A stretch of DNA of 64,000 nucleotides from Cladocopium goreaui (GCA_947184155.2 CAMXCT020006567.1:1057306-1121305); one strand, 5' to 3'; positions 11,791 through 22,361 are shown, numbered from the stretch's first letter. Notes: generated by a model from the letters alone, not told the origin. Translations and numbers: made by a program.

Positions 11791-11910
11791 CAGGGGAGAT
11801 TCTCCATCGAGGCGGCGTGCTGGAAAGGACGCGTCGGAGCAAAAGATCTCCACGCGGTGATTCAGTGGCTGCCAAATGCAGACACAAAAAGTTGGGTGAT
11901 CTATGGTGAT
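11791..11910 (-). CDS. Candidate internal exon, unknown protein (- strand)
   Basis: On the - strand an acceptor (GGTATCACAG) precedes exactly 40 open codons ending at the donor CTG|GTGACC, phase 0 on both sides. The peptide includes DHPTFCVCIWQPLNHRVEIF and a CSDASFPARRLDGE tail, looks like ordinary globular protein, and is GC-enriched. The family is not recognised. Neighbouring exon candidates on the right read on the + strand, so it may belong to a separate, divergent gene. Confidence 0.45.
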
Positions 11911-12686
11911 CTGTGATACCGGCCGTAGGTCCATTGTGGAAGGAGCCAAGGAACCAGTCATGACGGTAGGTATCCTTACATAATATTCCGTAGATGTGAT
12001 GAAGACACTACTAAACAACACTAAACGCGCATAAATACAATGGTTTGTTGGTCTTCAGAAAGCTCCCGTAAATAGTGAAACTAGATACAACACAAGTTTG
12101 TTGGATTTCTTACTGCAGATCCGGAAGCGACCTCCACGGTCATCCCATGTCATCCCAAAAATCGGGGTCCGATGTTTGCGATCGCAACGGCTCAGCAGGG
12201 TGAAGGAAATGCTTCATGGATGCTCCACATCTCCAATGAATCTGCTCAGAGGCTAAGCAGATCTAAGCAGTATGAAGCACTTAAATCAGTTGCTGATAGG
12301 CTTAGCTCCCAAGTTTCAGGGATATCCTAGTCCAAATTTCAGACACAAGTATATATCCGTGATCCTTGTAAGATCGTCTACAGGCAAAAGTTTTCCCAAA
12401 AACAACCTGCCAACGCTTCGAACAATGGCATGGATTTGCATCAAAACTGTTCGAAGATCTAGGAGTGGTCTCGCATCGCTCCTGAGAAATCAAAACGCTC
12501 AAAGAGTTGGCCTTAATGGGATTGAAAAAATGATGGTATTCACCAGCAACAAATGGGGTGTAACACCAACAATAAGGGAATCTTCATAGAATATGGAATA
12601 TATTACTATATATACTAATGCGATGAACATCAACCCATAGGCCCCCCATCGAAGGCTGGGCCCAGCTGATTTGTTTTCGCCACCAG
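11911..12686. other. Anonymous DNA
   Basis: A + frame (12272-12589) and an opposing - frame overlap without clear splice borders. No motif recognised. Confidence 0.35.
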
Positions 12687-12790
12687 ACTTCGTAGCAGTT
12701 CTGTGGCCGCTGGCCTTTGGCCTTCACGCCATGGCGATGTGTCGGACCCTCGAGCGATTCAATTTTTTGAGCCACCTGAGGATCCCTCAG
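12687..12790 (+). CDS. Candidate exon with a hydrophobic segment
   Basis: A strong acceptor (GATTTGTTTTCGCCACCAG) precedes an open frame reading FVAVLWPLAFGLHAMAMC, likely membrane-spanning, then RTLERFNFLSHLRIPQ. Its end is unclear: a GT donor lies at 12739 and a non-standard GA site at 12791. The - strand here is also open for about 55 hydrophilic codons, so the strand is not certain. Confidence 0.35.
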
Positions 12791-12956
12791 GACTGTCGAT
12801 CGATGTGTCGATGTGTCCAAAAGAGTGGACCGATGTGGATCGCAAAGTTGGATGTGGTTCCGGTTCTTTTTAGGGGTCGGAATTTGTTGGTTCAGTTCCG
12901 TTCAAGTTGTTGATTGAAACCTACCCAGCTTGGGGCATGTTCATTTATTTTTGCAG

Positions 12957-13113
12957 ATGCATAGGTCAAACTATGGGCTCCTACACCCCAGTGAGGCAGG
13001 AGATGCCAGGGACTTGCCAAGCCGACCTGGCGCCATAGGGCTGATGATGATCTGGATCTGGTGGCTTAACCCCATGGCATGGCGCCAGGCAGTACACTGG
13101 GCCGCCTGCGATG
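12957..13113 (+). CDS. Candidate exon with a membrane segment
   Basis: An excellent acceptor (CATTTATTTTTGCAG) is followed by 52 open codons, which include MHRSNYGLLHPSEAG and the hydrophobic GLMMIWIWWL, then the donor GATG|GTCGGTAGG. A stronger-looking GTAGGT lies 4 bases downstream. Phase 0 in and phase 1 out matches the next candidate at 13338. Probably part of a polytopic membrane protein. Family not recognised. Confidence 0.45.
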
Positions 13114-13160
13114 GTCGGTAGGTGCGGGGCGGAAACCATGGGAATTTGGGAGGTTTTTTA

Positions 13161-13210
13161 ATAAGTTTGAGCCATACTCCATCAGATATAATAAGTTTGA
13201 GCCATACTCC
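13161..13210. repeat. 20-bp direct duplication
   Basis: ATAAGTTTGAGCCATACTCC occurs at 13161-13180 and again at 13191-13210, a perfect 20-bp repeat with 30-bp spacing. Confidence 0.9.
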
Positions 13211-13337
13211 CAAATCTCCAGACTGGAAAATTGATTTAATCCTCTAGAAATGGATGCACATCGAGGATTTTCGATCCTCAAAATGGATCACGGTGAGCTC
13301 TGAGAACTACACAGTAAGTGCACGATTTTCGTTTCAG

Positions 13338-13415
13338 TGAATCATTGTGCTGCACAGACCCAGGGACGTCTTGTTTCTGCTTTGGCTATCTTTTTAATCC
13401 TAAGTGCAGCTGTTG
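13338..13415 (+). CDS. Candidate exon encoding a transmembrane helix
   Basis: The acceptor GATTTTCGTTTCAG has a long pyrimidine tract. The frame (phase 1 in) reads NHCAAQTQGR and then LVSALAIFLILSAAV, a clear hydrophobic helix, and ends at the donor GTTG|GTCGTG in phase 1. It follows the 12957 exon in compatible phase. Function unknown. Confidence 0.45.
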
Positions 13416-13654
13416 GTCGTGAAGTTAGCACGACTATACTCTATGAAGTTCAACCAGCTTGGAAGAAAAAAACCACGCGTTTCATGGGAAGCCCCCATAG
13501 ATTTCGTCACAAAATTCCCTTCGACCATAACCCATTCAACTGAACATAGTAACATTAGCCATCAACTCCTTCACCTCTTGATCGTCCTCATCTCATTGGA
13601 GTCAGACGTCATTTTTCTGTCTTCTGGTCCTCCTCATTACAAGTATCAAAATAG

Positions 13655-13698
<44 letters not shown>

Positions 13699-13700
13699 GC
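13655..13700. repeat. (GAT)n microsatellite
   Basis: About 15 GAT copies followed by GATATATCAT-type repeats to 13725. Confidence 0.95.
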
Positions 13701-13905
13701 ATAATATATCATGATATATCATGATGTGTAATGCTCATCATAATCGCATTCAGTTATATTTGAATAGTTGTATATATATATATATATATGTAAACACATG
13801 TATTTTATAAGTTTATACATAATAGTATACATCAAAATCAGAATCAAGATTATCCCCCCATCCTCATAGACACTGATCTCTTCCGACAGTCGCCAGTTAC
13901 CCCAG

Positions 13906-13970
13906 TATGCCTGCTGTGTCCCTGGCGCTCGGGGCCAAGCGGATGTTGCCTGCCCAAAAGAAGAACGAAG
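13906..13970 (+). CDS. Candidate exon, strand uncertain
   Basis: On +, GTTACCCCAG precedes an open stretch reading MPAVSLALGAKRMLPAQKKN and ends at the donor GAAG|GTCTTG. On -, an equally good acceptor (TTCTTCTTTTGGGCAG) would start an exon reading ATSAWPRAPGTQQAYW from 13950 leftward. It is GC-rich relative to its flanks, so probably coding, but I cannot decide the strand. Confidence 0.3.
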
Positions 13971-14103
13971 GTCTTGAATTTTCAGAGGTTCTTGGACCAC
14001 ATTCAACATCATTCAACTATGTACAGTACTTGGACAATACTTGGACCATGTTTGACCTCATAAAATTCAAGATGATGCTTTGCACCAAAATTCTAAAAAC
14101 ATC

Positions 14104-14184
14104 TACCATCTGGTTATTTTTAATAGGTAAACCATCTATAAATGGGCCATCTATACCATGGCTATGTTAAATAACCAGATGGTA
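14104..14184. mobile_element. Family A foldback element A8 (short form)
   Basis: TACCATCTGGTTATTT pairs with AAATAACCAGATGGTA. At 81 bp this is the shortest complete copy and carries the ATAACC sub-type ends shared with the copies at 16111, 30309 and 45777. Confidence 0.85.
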
Positions 14185-14553
14185 GAACAAATCCCAAGTC
14201 CATTCTCCATGGAGTTTGTGTGAGCCATGATGCGTCCCTGCCAAGCTAGTCCGGGTTGGGGTTGCATGGTCGACCGGACCGGTTGTCTCTCGTAGCCTCC
14301 GATTTTCTTGGCAAGTTCCCATCTTTTGGCAAGTTGGATGTAATTGATTGCAACTCTTTTTATACCATATTGATTTGCATACGTATGGCCACGTCATGCC
14401 ACGTCTATGTATATATATATATATATGTGCATTATGTGCATGTATATTATATAATATCATATATATATGTATGTAATGTGTGTATATATATATATATACA
14501 CACACGTCTGTATGTGTATATACGTATATGTGTGTATGTGTAAGTATTTTCAG
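14185..14553. other. Intron-like sequence with TA/TG microsatellite
   Basis: A GC-richer patch at 14215-14335 is open on both strands but has no convincing splice pair. Microsatellite sequence (TA, GTAT) fills 14406-14540. Confidence 0.4.
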
Positions 14554-14669
14554 GTGTATGTACATATTTTCACTCGGCACCGGAGTACCGGATCGTTGCT
14601 GTCCGAGGCCATTTCCAACTGCTTGCTTGGAGGTGGGACAGCCAGGGCGACTGGGTCATGGGTCATCGG
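14554..14669 (+). CDS. Candidate internal exon, unknown protein
   Basis: The acceptor GTAAGTATTTTCAG is followed by 38 open codons plus 2 bases, ending at the donor ATCGG|GTAAAAG. The peptide includes TGSLLSEAISNCLLGGGTAR and then ATGSWVIG. It is GC-enriched over AT-rich flanks, and a family A foldback begins 15 bp after the donor. Family not recognised. Confidence 0.5.
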
Positions 14670-14684
14670 GTAAAAGATGGTAGA

Positions 14685-14800
14685 TACCCTCTGGTAAACA
14701 TACAAAAAACTATGGAAAATCACCATTTATACGAGGTAAATCATCTATTATTATTCTATGGGCCATTTTCAATAGCAAAGCGTTAAATTGCCAGAGGGTA
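14685..14800. mobile_element. Family A foldback element A4
   Basis: TACCCTCTGGTAAACATAC at the left and TTAAATTGCCAGAGGGTA at the right. It is 116 bp, with a small internal insertion (TTATTATTC) relative to A1 and A3. It sits just inside the 5' end of the presumed intron after the 14554 exon. Confidence 0.85.
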
Positions 14801-15104
14801 TCTCCATATTCCATACTTTGAGCTCATCCGATTGGAGTATTTGACCTACCTTAGGAATCATCATTTCCCCTATATATATATAATAGAATATATATAATAT
14901 ATAATATGATTAAATTATAGTCCCACATACTCCCATTATACCACGTACCTGTTTTAATGGTTAAGTCATCATTTTTGGACGGCAACCATGATAGTTTTGC
15001 AACCGTTGGAGGGTCAAATCCGGGACGACACGAATCTTCGATGAACATCCCATCTGCCAACTATTTTGGTGTTCACTGGGCTACCAGGGTTTTAACCAAT
15101 TGCC

Positions 15105-15235
15105 ATCTATATATATATATGTATAATATATATATATATATATGCAGTACATATGTGTATATATATATATACAGTATATATATATGCATAATATACATGC
15201 ATTTATTATATATATATATATATATACGTATCAAT
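15105..15235. repeat. TA/TATG microsatellite
   Basis: Nearly continuous (TA)n with scattered GTAC/GCA interruptions. The preceding 14801-15104 has short open frames on both strands and no supported exon. Confidence 0.9.
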
Positions 15236-16110
15236 AGTTTTTAAAACTGTGCTTTGGGTTTGAACGCGAGGCCGCCAGATCATATAGCCCGGCAGCTCAG
15301 TTTCACCATGTATTTATAGCTGGGAAATCCCATGGCCATCTGCACCATTCCCAGTCGACTGGGTGGTAAACATGGCATTGTTTTTCCCACATGGTTGTGA
15401 CTATAAATAATGGGATAATTCCTCCATTTATAATGTATTTTCCCATATTTTCCCATATTTTCCCATATTTTCCAAAGTCATGGGTGGTTTATGAAATCGG
15501 AGAATCATGGGACACTAAACTTTTAACAACTATCAGTGTGGGATGATAAATAACTTAAGCCATGGAGCTGATTACCAGAAGGGTATGATGAATAAATATA
15601 TACTACAGTAATATAATATGTATAATATATATATATTATAAATACCCTCTGAATCCGTCTAAGGGTCATCTTCCATGGTCTCAGCTCAAAATTTGGGCTG
15701 TCTTTTCACAAGTAAAATGATGTAAACATAAAGTGTGAGCATGACCATGATCTCATCAAAATGGAAAATATGTACAGTAAGTTCCATCATACATCTTACA
15801 TCATCTTAAACCATTGTATCATTTAAGAATCTAAAACTTTGGAACATATATCAATGCCAGACCCAGTCTTGAGAAACAAGTCCATGTGCATTCGTTTACA
15901 ACGATGGACATATTATTCTGTCTGCCGACTGTACAAACGTTGCCGAGACGGTGATATCCCCTTCATATTGTTCTGTTGCCCGAAGGAGTTTCGCCTAATT
16001 CTGGCCCGTGAACCAGCCAATTTTCGCAGCGAAACGTTGTTTTGGTTGTCTCAATCCGCATTTTGCTGTGTAAACCTGAATTTACATACTGTATCACACT
16101 GTATCACAAT
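15236..16110. other. Anonymous DNA with a 12-bp tandem repeat
   Basis: CCATATTTTCCC repeats about three times at 15436-15473. ATTACCAGAAGGGTA (15571) and ATACCCTCT (15642) look like remnants of family A ends. A + frame at 15839-16126 has no recognisable domain. Confidence 0.35.
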
Positions 16111-16239
16111 TACCCTCTGGTTATGACTAACATAGCCATGGTATGCCATGGTTTTTCGATGGCCCATAGAAATAGATGGTTTACCTATTAATAGCATGGT
16201 GATGTTCCATGGCGAACTGTTAGTCATAACCAGATGGTA
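16111..16239. mobile_element. Family A foldback element A9
   Basis: TACCCTCTGGTTATGACTAA pairs with TTAGTCATAACCAGATGGTA. 129 bp. The inner parts share CATGGTTTTTCGATGGCCC and AAATAGATGGTTTACC with the copy at 45777. Confidence 0.9.
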
Positions 16240-16304
16240 AGATCTTGGTGTATGGATCATGTCATCAAAATCCAGCATCTTCGTGGTGTGAACACGAGGC
16301 CCAG

Positions 16305-16403
16305 CAATGGCCACTCCTATCTCTACTGGATGCCATGTGCGACGCCCAGGAAATGGATCTGGGTTGGCTAACCGATGATCTTCCAGTGTTGGGATTCAGC
16401 GTG
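16305..16403 (+). CDS. Candidate internal exon, unknown protein
   Basis: Exactly 33 open codons between GAGGCCCAG and a strong donor AGCGTG|GTAAGATC, phase 0 on both sides. The peptide runs QWPLLSLLDAMCDAQEMDLG and continues with an acidic WLTDDLPVLGFSV. It looks like genuine protein: amphipathic, acidic and free of low complexity. The acceptor lacks a pyrimidine tract. Family not recognised. Confidence 0.5.
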
Positions 16404-16627
16404 GTAAGATCTGGTTCTGGAAATTTCAGTTACACAAATCATGACGATTCGACACATTTTTGGGGTTCATTTCCCCACTGTGGGACATATTTTTTCGAAT
16501 AGCTATGACCTCAATGGATCCACCATGACCGGGGGAATCTACTGGGAATCTGTGGTAAAATTGCTCTTCATGACCCTTCGCGAAAGCAAATCCATGAATA
16601 GTCCAATCTGTTTTTGATGGATGTATC

Positions 16628-16790
16628 TATATAATATAATATAATATAATATAATAGTATATAATATAATATAATATCATATCATATAATATCATATAAT
16701 ATCATATAATATCATATAATATCATATAATATATATAATCTAATATAATATAACATAATACATTATATTATGTTATAATATAATAATGTA
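16628..16790. repeat. AT-rich tandem (ATAAT and ATATCATATA units)
   Basis: 5-bp AATAT copies followed by an approximately 10-bp ATATCATATA unit. A short palindrome ACATAATACATTATATTATGT lies within 16753-16773. Confidence 0.9.
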
Positions 16791-17531
16791 TATGTGTATG
16801 TATGTGCGACACGATAGAACCAACTTACGATTGTCTTCAGGTAGATAACATTGGAGATGGCGGACCAGATGTTCAGTGGTGATATGAACGACCTAGACAT
16901 ATGGTCAACAAATACAACTAGCAGCTAGCCAGATCTAGATTGAGTAGAGGATAAAGGATATGCAATCAACACATGTTGGTTTCAGTCGTTCTTTTGGAGT
17001 TACTATGTTTTCGATCATACCCATGACTGGGATTGTGATTCATACCTCTTGTGTGTGTGTGCTGAAACCATCAAACAGCCAAGGAACAGCTTCATATTGG
17101 GATAATTGTTTGGGTGAAACCAACAAGGCAAATACATGTAAATCCATGTAAATACACATAAATACATACATGTAAATACTATGATGTTTGGCATGCGGCA
17201 TGAAACACGATGGATCATTGTTACCATACCTGCAATAGCCTCTTGACTTTGGCTCAAATCAAAACCATCCCATAGACACCACATATAGACTTTGTATGCA
17301 CGGGTAGAATTGCTAGCCTTTGCTGTACATAGTTTGGGGATCATGGATTATTATAAACCCACTGGGAACTCCCACGATAACCAACCTTTTTTTTTCAATG
17401 TGTCCGGAAGATTTTCCAAGCAAAATCTCGCAAAAAAATCCGGGATGTTCCAAGATTCATCCCGAAGGTTTTACCTCCACTCAATGGAGCTTTGAATTTC
17501 AGCAGCCAGGTGCAAACCGTCCAAACTTTAC
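16791..17531. other. Anonymous DNA
   Basis: Overlapping short frames on both strands (16960-17500). A 9-bp ACATGTAAAT-like repeat lies near 17132-17180. No exon defended. Confidence 0.35.
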
Positions 17532-17615
17532 CTGTGAGACAGTCTTCTGCTGCCAGTCTCGGTGGCAGGGTCTGGGCCGCAGCGGCAATGGGCCGGAGAA
17601 ACATATGGATCTCAC
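17532..17615 (-). CDS. Candidate internal exon (- strand), unknown protein
   Basis: On the - strand GCCTAG precedes an open, GC-rich stretch of 27 codons that ends at the textbook donor CACAG|GTAAAG. The peptide reads EIHMFLRPIAAAAQTLPPRL and then AAEDCLT. An opposite + reading (acceptor CTGCTGCCAG at 17556, stop at 17618) is possible but weaker. The family is unknown. Confidence 0.4.
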
Positions 17616-17775
17616 CTAGGCATGGATATTTCAACAACATGGGGTGTCACAATTGATTATAGCAGGTCAGTTGGTCAGTAGCTACAAGAACTAGGATTTC
17701 TGTTGGAGATATGTGTAGTCAAGTAGTCGGATATAGTCGATATAGTCACATAGGGTTCTGAACCAACATGTAGCT

Positions 17776-17838
17776 CCGGGGCCCCTTCCTGCTACGAGGT
17801 CACGGGGCCAACCACGCCCATCCACACCCCTGGACGTG
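17776..17838 (-). CDS. Possible exon (- strand)
   Basis: A good - strand acceptor (GCTTTCCCGCCACGTCCAG) precedes an open GC-rich stretch reading GVDGRGWPRDLVAGRGPGAT. No clear donor was found, so the end is approximate. It is listed because it lies near the - strand candidate at 17532. Confidence 0.22.
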
Positions 17839-18031
17839 GCGGGAAAGCAGCACGGGGCACCCAAAAAACTTATCTGAGACCTGCAGTCCCTGTGCCGGGA
17901 TAAAGTTTCAAGCTGGCTACTGGTTTCATAATCCATTGGATGACCATCTATCACTTATCATGCCAAAGATTCTCAGTAATGATTGTGAGCAGGTAAAATG
18001 ACCGCCATTATACCGCCATTTCTATACCAAC

Positions 18032-18138
18032 TACCCTCTGGTAAACTAACACAGCTATGGAAAATCACCATCTTTAATGGGCAAATCAACTATAAATGGG
18101 CCATTTTCAATAGCAAACTATTAAATTACCAGAGGGTA
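18032..18138. mobile_element. Family A foldback element A5
   Basis: TACCCTCTGGTAAACTAACA and the complementary ATTACCAGAGGGTA. 107 bp. It is followed to about 18245 by short repeats of the type AATCACTATTAACC. Confidence 0.9.
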
Positions 18139-18331
18139 AATCACCATTAATCACCATTATTATATTATATAACCATTAATCACTATTAATCATTAATCAC
18201 TATTAACCATGAATCATTATTAACCATTATTAACCATTAATGGAGATATCCCAATAGACCCCATGATAACCAACCATTTGCTGAATTCACCCCAAGCGGT
18301 GTAGCCAGATGTACCACCGTCCTGTTGACGA

Positions 18332-18391
18332 CTAAGGCGACTGCGGCGACGGTGCCGCCCCCTGCGCCACTGCTGGCAGCACAGGTGCGAC
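18332..18391 (-). CDS. Possible terminal exon (- strand; + reading also possible)
   Basis: On -, a strong acceptor (TTCCTGTCTTCTCCAAAG) precedes 19 codons, VAPVLPAVAQGAAPSPQSP, and a TAG stop. On +, the same island could be an exon (ACTAAG|...|CACAG|GTGCGACC, ATAATVPPPAPLLAAQ). Both are Ala/Pro-rich. The pyrimidine tract favours -. Confidence 0.32.
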   Translation of the reverse strand, partial: VAPVLPAVAQGAAPSPQSP

Positions 18392-18866
18392 CTTTGGAGA
18401 AGACAGGAACTGGGTTAGTTTCAGCAACAAGATGTTATACATAGACAGTGTATATAGAAATATATGTATATAGAAATATATGATTATATATACATATACA
18501 TTTATACTTGGGATATAAAGGGACAATCATGGAATTTAAAACCAACAAGATGACATTTGGCTACTTGCAAAAGGGGTATATACTGTATATACCCAGTTTA
18601 TGGGAACTTGAATGCGGAAAGTGATGATTCATTAGTGGATTCTGGGGTGCGCTATTCTCAGACAAAGGCATTTTTTGGTGGAAAACCTTGCTTTCCTCTA
18701 AATATGCCCAACAAAATCAATCCATTGACTATAGTGACTATGGTTTTTGCATGTTTTGGTCCAAAAATGTAAGGTGTACCTGAACATGGCAAGTTTACTG
18801 AAAGAACAACATAATAAATACATGATCCGTTGGAATGGGAGGTACCACATGTTCAGAGGAATAAAA
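18392..18866. other. Anonymous DNA
   Basis: Short TA/GTATA stretches (18425-18510) and no supported exon. Confidence 0.4.
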
Positions 18867-18920
18867 AAATTACTTTACTTCGTGTGATCCCCACCATGAC
18901 ATTTATACATTTTCTTACTG

Positions 18921-19495
18921 GCAAATCTTCTGGCATTCTATCTGACATATCTTCTGACATTCCATTTGACATTCTATCTGGCATATCTTCTGGCATATGA
19001 TCTGGCATATCTTCTGGCATATCTTCTGGCATTCTATCTGGCAAATCTTCTGGCATTCTATCTGGCATATCTTCTGGCACTCTATCTGACATATCTTCTG
19101 GCATTCTATCTGGCATATCTTCTGGCATATATTCTGACATATCTTCTGGCATTCTATCTGACATATCTTCTGGCATATATTCTGACATATCTTCTGGCAT
19201 ATCTTCTGGCATATCTTCTGGCATATCTTCTGGCATATCTATCTGGCATATCTTCTGGCATATTTTCTGGCATTCTATCTGGCAAATCTTCTGGCATTCT
19301 ATCTGGCATTCTATCTGGCATATCTTCTGGCATATTATCTGGCATTCTATCTGGCATATCTTCTGGCATATATTCTGACATATCTTCTGGCATTCTATCT
19401 GGCATTCTATCTGGCATTCTATTTGGCATTCTATCTGGCATATCTTCTGGCATATCTTCTGACATTCTTTCTGACATTCTTTCTAACTTTCTTCT
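18921..19495. repeat. 24-bp minisatellite (inside copy I)
   Basis: Units alternate ATATCTTCTGGC and ATTCTATCTGGC or ATTCTATCTGAC. Twelve-base half-units are shuffled, and the array is about 575 bp long. Multiples of three without stops make it open in several frames on both strands. Confidence 0.95.
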
Positions 19496-19523
19496 GCACA
19501 TTCTTTGTCCCATATCTTCCTAC

Positions 19524-19845
19524 ATGAGGTCCGGCAGGGAACACTTGGCGTGGATACTCGCGGTTGAGGTCCGGCAGGGAACACTGGGCGTGGATGGTCG
19601 TGGTTGAGGTCCGGCAGGGAACACTGGGCGTGGATACTCGCGGTTGAGGTCCGGCAGGGAACACTGGGCGTGGATGGTCGTGGTTGAGGTCCGGCAGGGA
19701 ACACTGGGCGTGGATGGTCGTGGTTGAGGTCCGGCAGGGAACACTGGGCGTGGATGGTCGCGGTTGAGGTCCGGCAGGGAACACTGGGCGTGGATGGTCG
19801 TGGTTGAGGTCCGACAGCGAACACTGTGGATCGCGAGTCGCAGTT
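19524..19845. repeat. 40-bp minisatellite (inside copy I)
   Basis: About eight copies of a 40-bp unit containing GAGGTCCGGCAGGGAACACT and GGGCGTGGAT, with variants GATGGTCGTG, GATGGTCGCG and GATACTCGCG. A (GAGGAC)n-like tract follows to 19945. Three units equal 120 bp, so all frames stay open. Confidence 0.95.
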
Positions 19846-19988
19846 GAGCAGGAGGACGAGGACGACGAGGACGACGAGGAGGACGAGGAGGAGGAGGAGG
19901 CGAGGAGGAGGACGAGGAGAAGGAGGAGGAGGAGGACGAGGAGGCAACTGACATAAAATCTAACAACCCTCACCTGGCAGGTGGGGAA

Positions 19989-21302
19989 TCATCCCATATC
20001 CCTAGCGCTCCATGTATTGAAGATTTACTTCCATTTGGATCTTTATGTGACATACATGGAGCATAAAAAGGTAGTACAGATCCCTGTGTTCAAAATAGAT
20101 ACATCCCAGTTTCGAGTAGGTGAAGGGATGTGCAGCAGGGCTCCGCAGGGTTAGCACAGCCTACTTTGGATGATGATCCCAGGTTTTTCGCAGGATTTTC
20201 TCAAGAGGAACGAATTAAAACAACCACAAGCATTTGTTGGGCACCACACATATAGGCTTGGAAAGGCATTCATTTCACATCCAATTCACATATTTGGCCA
20301 AACGCAAACCCCCTTGTCGCCCAAACTGGGAAAGTTAACGCATGCCACGCAAATATCGTACTCCACATACCTGAGCGGGAACGCACTCCACAAGTTTAAC
20401 ACACTCCACAAATTTAGCGCACTCCGCAAAGGGAACACATACCATGCAAACATCGTACTCCACAACTCTCCACATATAGTGGCTCTAGGCTATCTACAGG
20501 GAGAACGCATACCTGAACTTCATCGCCTATCATGGCAGTGCCTGGACAATACCCTTAAACTTGAAATAGGCATGCTCAACTGTATACCTGTGTGGGAGCG
20601 CACTCCGCGAAGTTAAGGCATACCGTGCAAACATCGTACTCCACACAGTGAGTCCAGGTTACTTACAGGAGTAACGCATACCGATGCTTCATCGCATACC
20701 ATAGGATGCACGGATACCACCAATATACCGCCTTTCAAAGTGCTTCAGCCATTTTGGTTTGGAGTATGGCCAGCCTTGGAGTATGGGTAAGATTCTGACA
20801 CTGAGTTCAAACATCTTCAAACTGACTTGACTATGATTAAAATATGTTAAAGCATATATCTATTTAATTGTTAACATCCATGATTATCTTAGAATTGTTC
20901 AACAACCATGGTATCTTAAGGATCCCCTGGATGGCCAAGGCCCAAGAGATCGACTTCTTGAAGAAGCAGCTCGAGGCGGGAAAGACCAACATATGTTTGT
21001 GGAAACAATATACCACATATGTATATATATATATATAAAGAATTATAATGATATATCATGATATATAGTGATATATCATTATCATGATATGATATACAGT
21101 TATATTCAACTACTTTCAACTATTTATATAATGTATAATTGTATACATATATATGTATATACGATTAAATGATATTATGTATATATATATATCGATATAG
21201 TACATGTTCACATGGCACATCTATATAAGCAGAGTGTCTTCCTCGATTTCTCCTTACTTGAATCCCATGGAGGAGTCGCGTGGCAACGAGACACGCTTAC
21301 AG
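19989..21302. other. Anonymous DNA including a degenerate tandem repeat
   Basis: 20330-20720 contains three diverged copies of about 110-160 bp marked by TGCAAACATCGTACTCCACA and AACGCATACC. The long + frame (20170-20616) overlaps this repeat and has no recognisable domain. TA-rich sequence lies at 21015-21200. Confidence 0.45.
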
Positions 21303-21399
21303 GAGGAGTTGGCTGCGTGGAGTCCTGGAGAAAACATGAGAAAACGCCGGACTTGGTCCGAAGAAAACTGGCGAAACTGGTTTTTCAAATGTGAAATAG
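21303..21399 (+). CDS. Candidate internal exon, basic Trp-rich peptide
   Basis: Acceptor CGCTTACAG, 32 open codons plus one base, and the perfect donor AAATAG|GTAAGTTGG. The peptide begins EELAAWSPGENMRKRRTWSE and continues ENWRNWFFKCEI. The frame is open further left, so the true start could be upstream. Not assigned to a family. A family A half-element lies 41 bp after the donor. Confidence 0.5.
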
Positions 21400-21439
21400 G
21401 TAAGTTGGTTACTGGGTTAGCTAGGAATTATTTCTGATA

Positions 21440-21512
21440 TACCCTCTGGTAAACGTTTACATAGCGAACTGGAAAGATCCACTATTTTCTAGCTGGGTAA
21501 ATCCACTTTTCA
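21440..21512. mobile_element. Family A element, left half only
   Basis: TACCCTCTGGTAAACGTTTA and the internal TTTCTAGCTGGGTAAATCC are present, but the right arm is missing. The break falls in TTTTCAAATGTG, a 12-mer that also occurs in the exon just upstream (21382-21393). This may mark a deletion or template switch. Confidence 0.65.
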
Positions 21513-22361
21513 AATGTGCCGAGTTTCTTGACTTTTCGGGATATGTTTGGAGATATCCATGTTGTGACCGTTGAGTTTATGAACATGTGGTTAAATTCTT
21601 ATGGTGATTTGATCTATTTTGCATTGTGGATTGAAAGGCCCAGGGGACCACATATACAAATGGAGCTTTCCAATCCATGGGGGTACCCCAAATCATCCTT
21701 GCCATGATCCTTTTAGTATTGAAACTCATGGTGACTTGGGAATCGGCTGAGCTGAGGCTGCAAAATCTGAGATCAGTCGACTGGCCGAAGCCTTGTGGAA
21801 GGCCGTGACTCTGGATTGCTGAACATTCTAACTCCAACTTTTTTCAGTCTGAGCATGAAATCGACAACCATCCGTAAGTTACGTAAGGGGCTTGTCCTGG
21901 CTTGTCAATTTTTGTAACTACCCCGATGCGGTCCCTTGGACTGCAAATAATCATATACCAACTATCTCACTGTATAAAAAAAGGGGTTCTTTTACAGTCC
22001 AGCGTCCATCTATCTTGCTATGAATTCCCATATACAAAGCCAAATCATGATTATTTGTTGGTCATATCTTATTGTAGCCTCTTCGTATCACCAACAATTG
22101 CCATAGTTTGCATTCTTCCGACATAGACCCTGCCATAGTTTGGAGGGTTGGAAGACTACCTTCCTCTAACAAAAGGAAAAGATTCTCGGGGTCGAACTGT
22201 TGGAGGGATGGCAAATACCATTTATATATGATCTATATGATATATATATATATATATATGTATATTATACTATATTATAATATCATATTATATATAAATA
22301 ACATATTATTATATATAAATAATATAATATATAGATCATATATAAATGGTCTATTATATTT
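21513..22361. other. Anonymous DNA
   Basis: No supported exon. TA/TATAA simple sequence lies at 22225-22345. Confidence 0.4.

Larger units (their letters stand above)
18867..19988 (+). mobile_element. Composite minisatellite element, copy I
   Basis: About 1.12 kb. The left end is AAATTACTTTACTTCGTGTG followed by ATCCCCACCATGACATTTA. The interior holds a 24-bp array, a 40-bp array and a GAG/GAC tract. The right end is GACATAAAATCTAACAACCC followed by the palindrome CACCTGGCAGGTG and GGGAA. The same ends and order recur at 41718 and, inverted, at 22362. TCCCCACC near the left end is complementary to GGTGGGGA at the right end. No transposase is visible. The hairpin close to one end would fit a non-autonomous Helitron/Helentron-like element, but that is a guess. 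Confidence 0.8.

Noticed and set aside
15571..15650. Complete family A element
   Set aside because: Only short end-like pieces (ATTACCAGAAGGGTA, ATACCCTCT) are present, in the wrong relative orientation. At most remnants.
20745..20765. DinoSL-like spliced-leader match (GCCATTTTGG)
   Set aside because: Only about ten bases match what I recall of the dinoflagellate spliced leader. No donor or gene follows, so chance is likely.
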